A DNA stretch of 14,790 bases from Lachnospiraceae bacterium UBA1778. GTDB taxonomy: Bacteria > Bacillota > Clostridia > Lachnospirales > Lachnospiraceae. Below are positions 14,708 through 14,790 of this stretch, piece by piece (within the stretch, counting starts at the first letter, position 1; each line of letters begins with the position of its first letter). The position numbers and the translations under genes were made by a program. The stretch lies in NCBI GenBank assembly GCA_002315255.1, contig DCGM01000089.1, positions 769 to 15,558 on the forward strand, in the 5' to 3' direction. The notes under the pieces were generated by a model. It saw only the letters and a list, made by a program, of their open reading frames with translations, was not told the DNA's origin and did not search any database.

Positions 14708-14790
14708 CCGATTATAAACTGTAATCCAAGCTACTAAAAGATTACTCCTCCCTCCTGATTTTATGATTCAAGGCTCCTTAAGAATCTGCG
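14708..14790 (-). promoter_or_regulatory. CstA upstream leader with a distant GGAGGGAGGAG element
   Basis: This 83-base edge region holds the purine-rich GGAGGGAGGAG (14745-14755 on the minus strand), which looks like a double Shine-Dalgarno sequence, but no ATG or GTG follows it at normal distance. A TTG 16 bases later would open only a five-residue ORF (TTG GAT TAC AGT TTA TAA). The frame of CstA stays open upstream to this element but has no standard start codon there. TATAAT at 14711-14716 lies too close to the ATG to be a promoter for this start. Confidence 0.4.

Noticed and set aside
14709..14716. TATAAT just before the CstA ATG as its promoter
   Set aside because: The predicted transcription start would fall inside the coding sequence, and no acceptable -35 box lies 16-18 bases upstream.

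Overview
The window looks like a chromosomal segment of a Gram-positive anaerobe of the Clostridia type (inference). The signs are strong AGGAGG-type ribosome binding sites, TTGACA/TATAAT-like promoters with 17-bp spacers, stem-loop/U-tract terminators, no outer-membrane features, and a Firmicutes-style pairing of a cytoplasmic BMP-domain protein with a metallophosphoesterase. No rRNA, tRNA, transposase, integrase or CRISPR array is visible.

Left part, 1-2586. A minus-strand operon carries a 649-residue protein (484-2433) with a ParB-like motif followed by a BMP-type solute-binding domain and no signal peptide. Through an ATGA overlap it runs into a metallophosphoesterase cut by the left edge (1-487). 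Its promoter is clear (TTGAAT, 17 bp, TATAAT; 2486-2514). Divergently, on the plus strand, lies a UPF0126/TRIC-type membrane channel gene (2587-3213). It ends against a 16-bp perfect stem-loop terminator (3216-3255) that faces the next operon.

Centre, 3274-12989. This is a two-gene minus-strand surface-protein operon of about 9.7 kb. Gene 1 (4987-12780) encodes a 2,597-residue protein: an N-terminal membrane anchor, a roughly 200-residue domain, an uninterrupted 23-triplet collagen-like Gly-X-Y rod, then about 2,200 residues of beta-rich, fibronectin-III-like modules with no recognisable C-terminal anchor. Gene 2 (3274-4929) encodes a 551-residue protein: an N-terminal hydrophobic anchor/signal, a domain related to that of gene 1, a short coiled coil, a 17-triplet Gly-Gly-X rod, a C-type-lectin-like domain, an acidic spacer and a C-terminal transmembrane segment. 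The two proteins look like paired surface stalks built on one plan. The operon has a strong extended -10 promoter (12961-12989), a leader of about 170 nt with two possible tiny ORFs and hairpins, and a cluster of four same-orientation DnaA-box-like 9-mers just upstream of the promoter.

Right part, 13154-14790. A minus-strand CstA-family transporter gene (13238-14707; peptide or pyruvate uptake) ends in a textbook terminator. Its strongest Shine-Dalgarno-like sequence lies unusually far from the start codon.

The most noteworthy item is the surface operon: a bacterial pair combining glycine-triplet rods with a lectin-like head and a giant modular protein, probably adhesive. Its function is inferred from architecture only.
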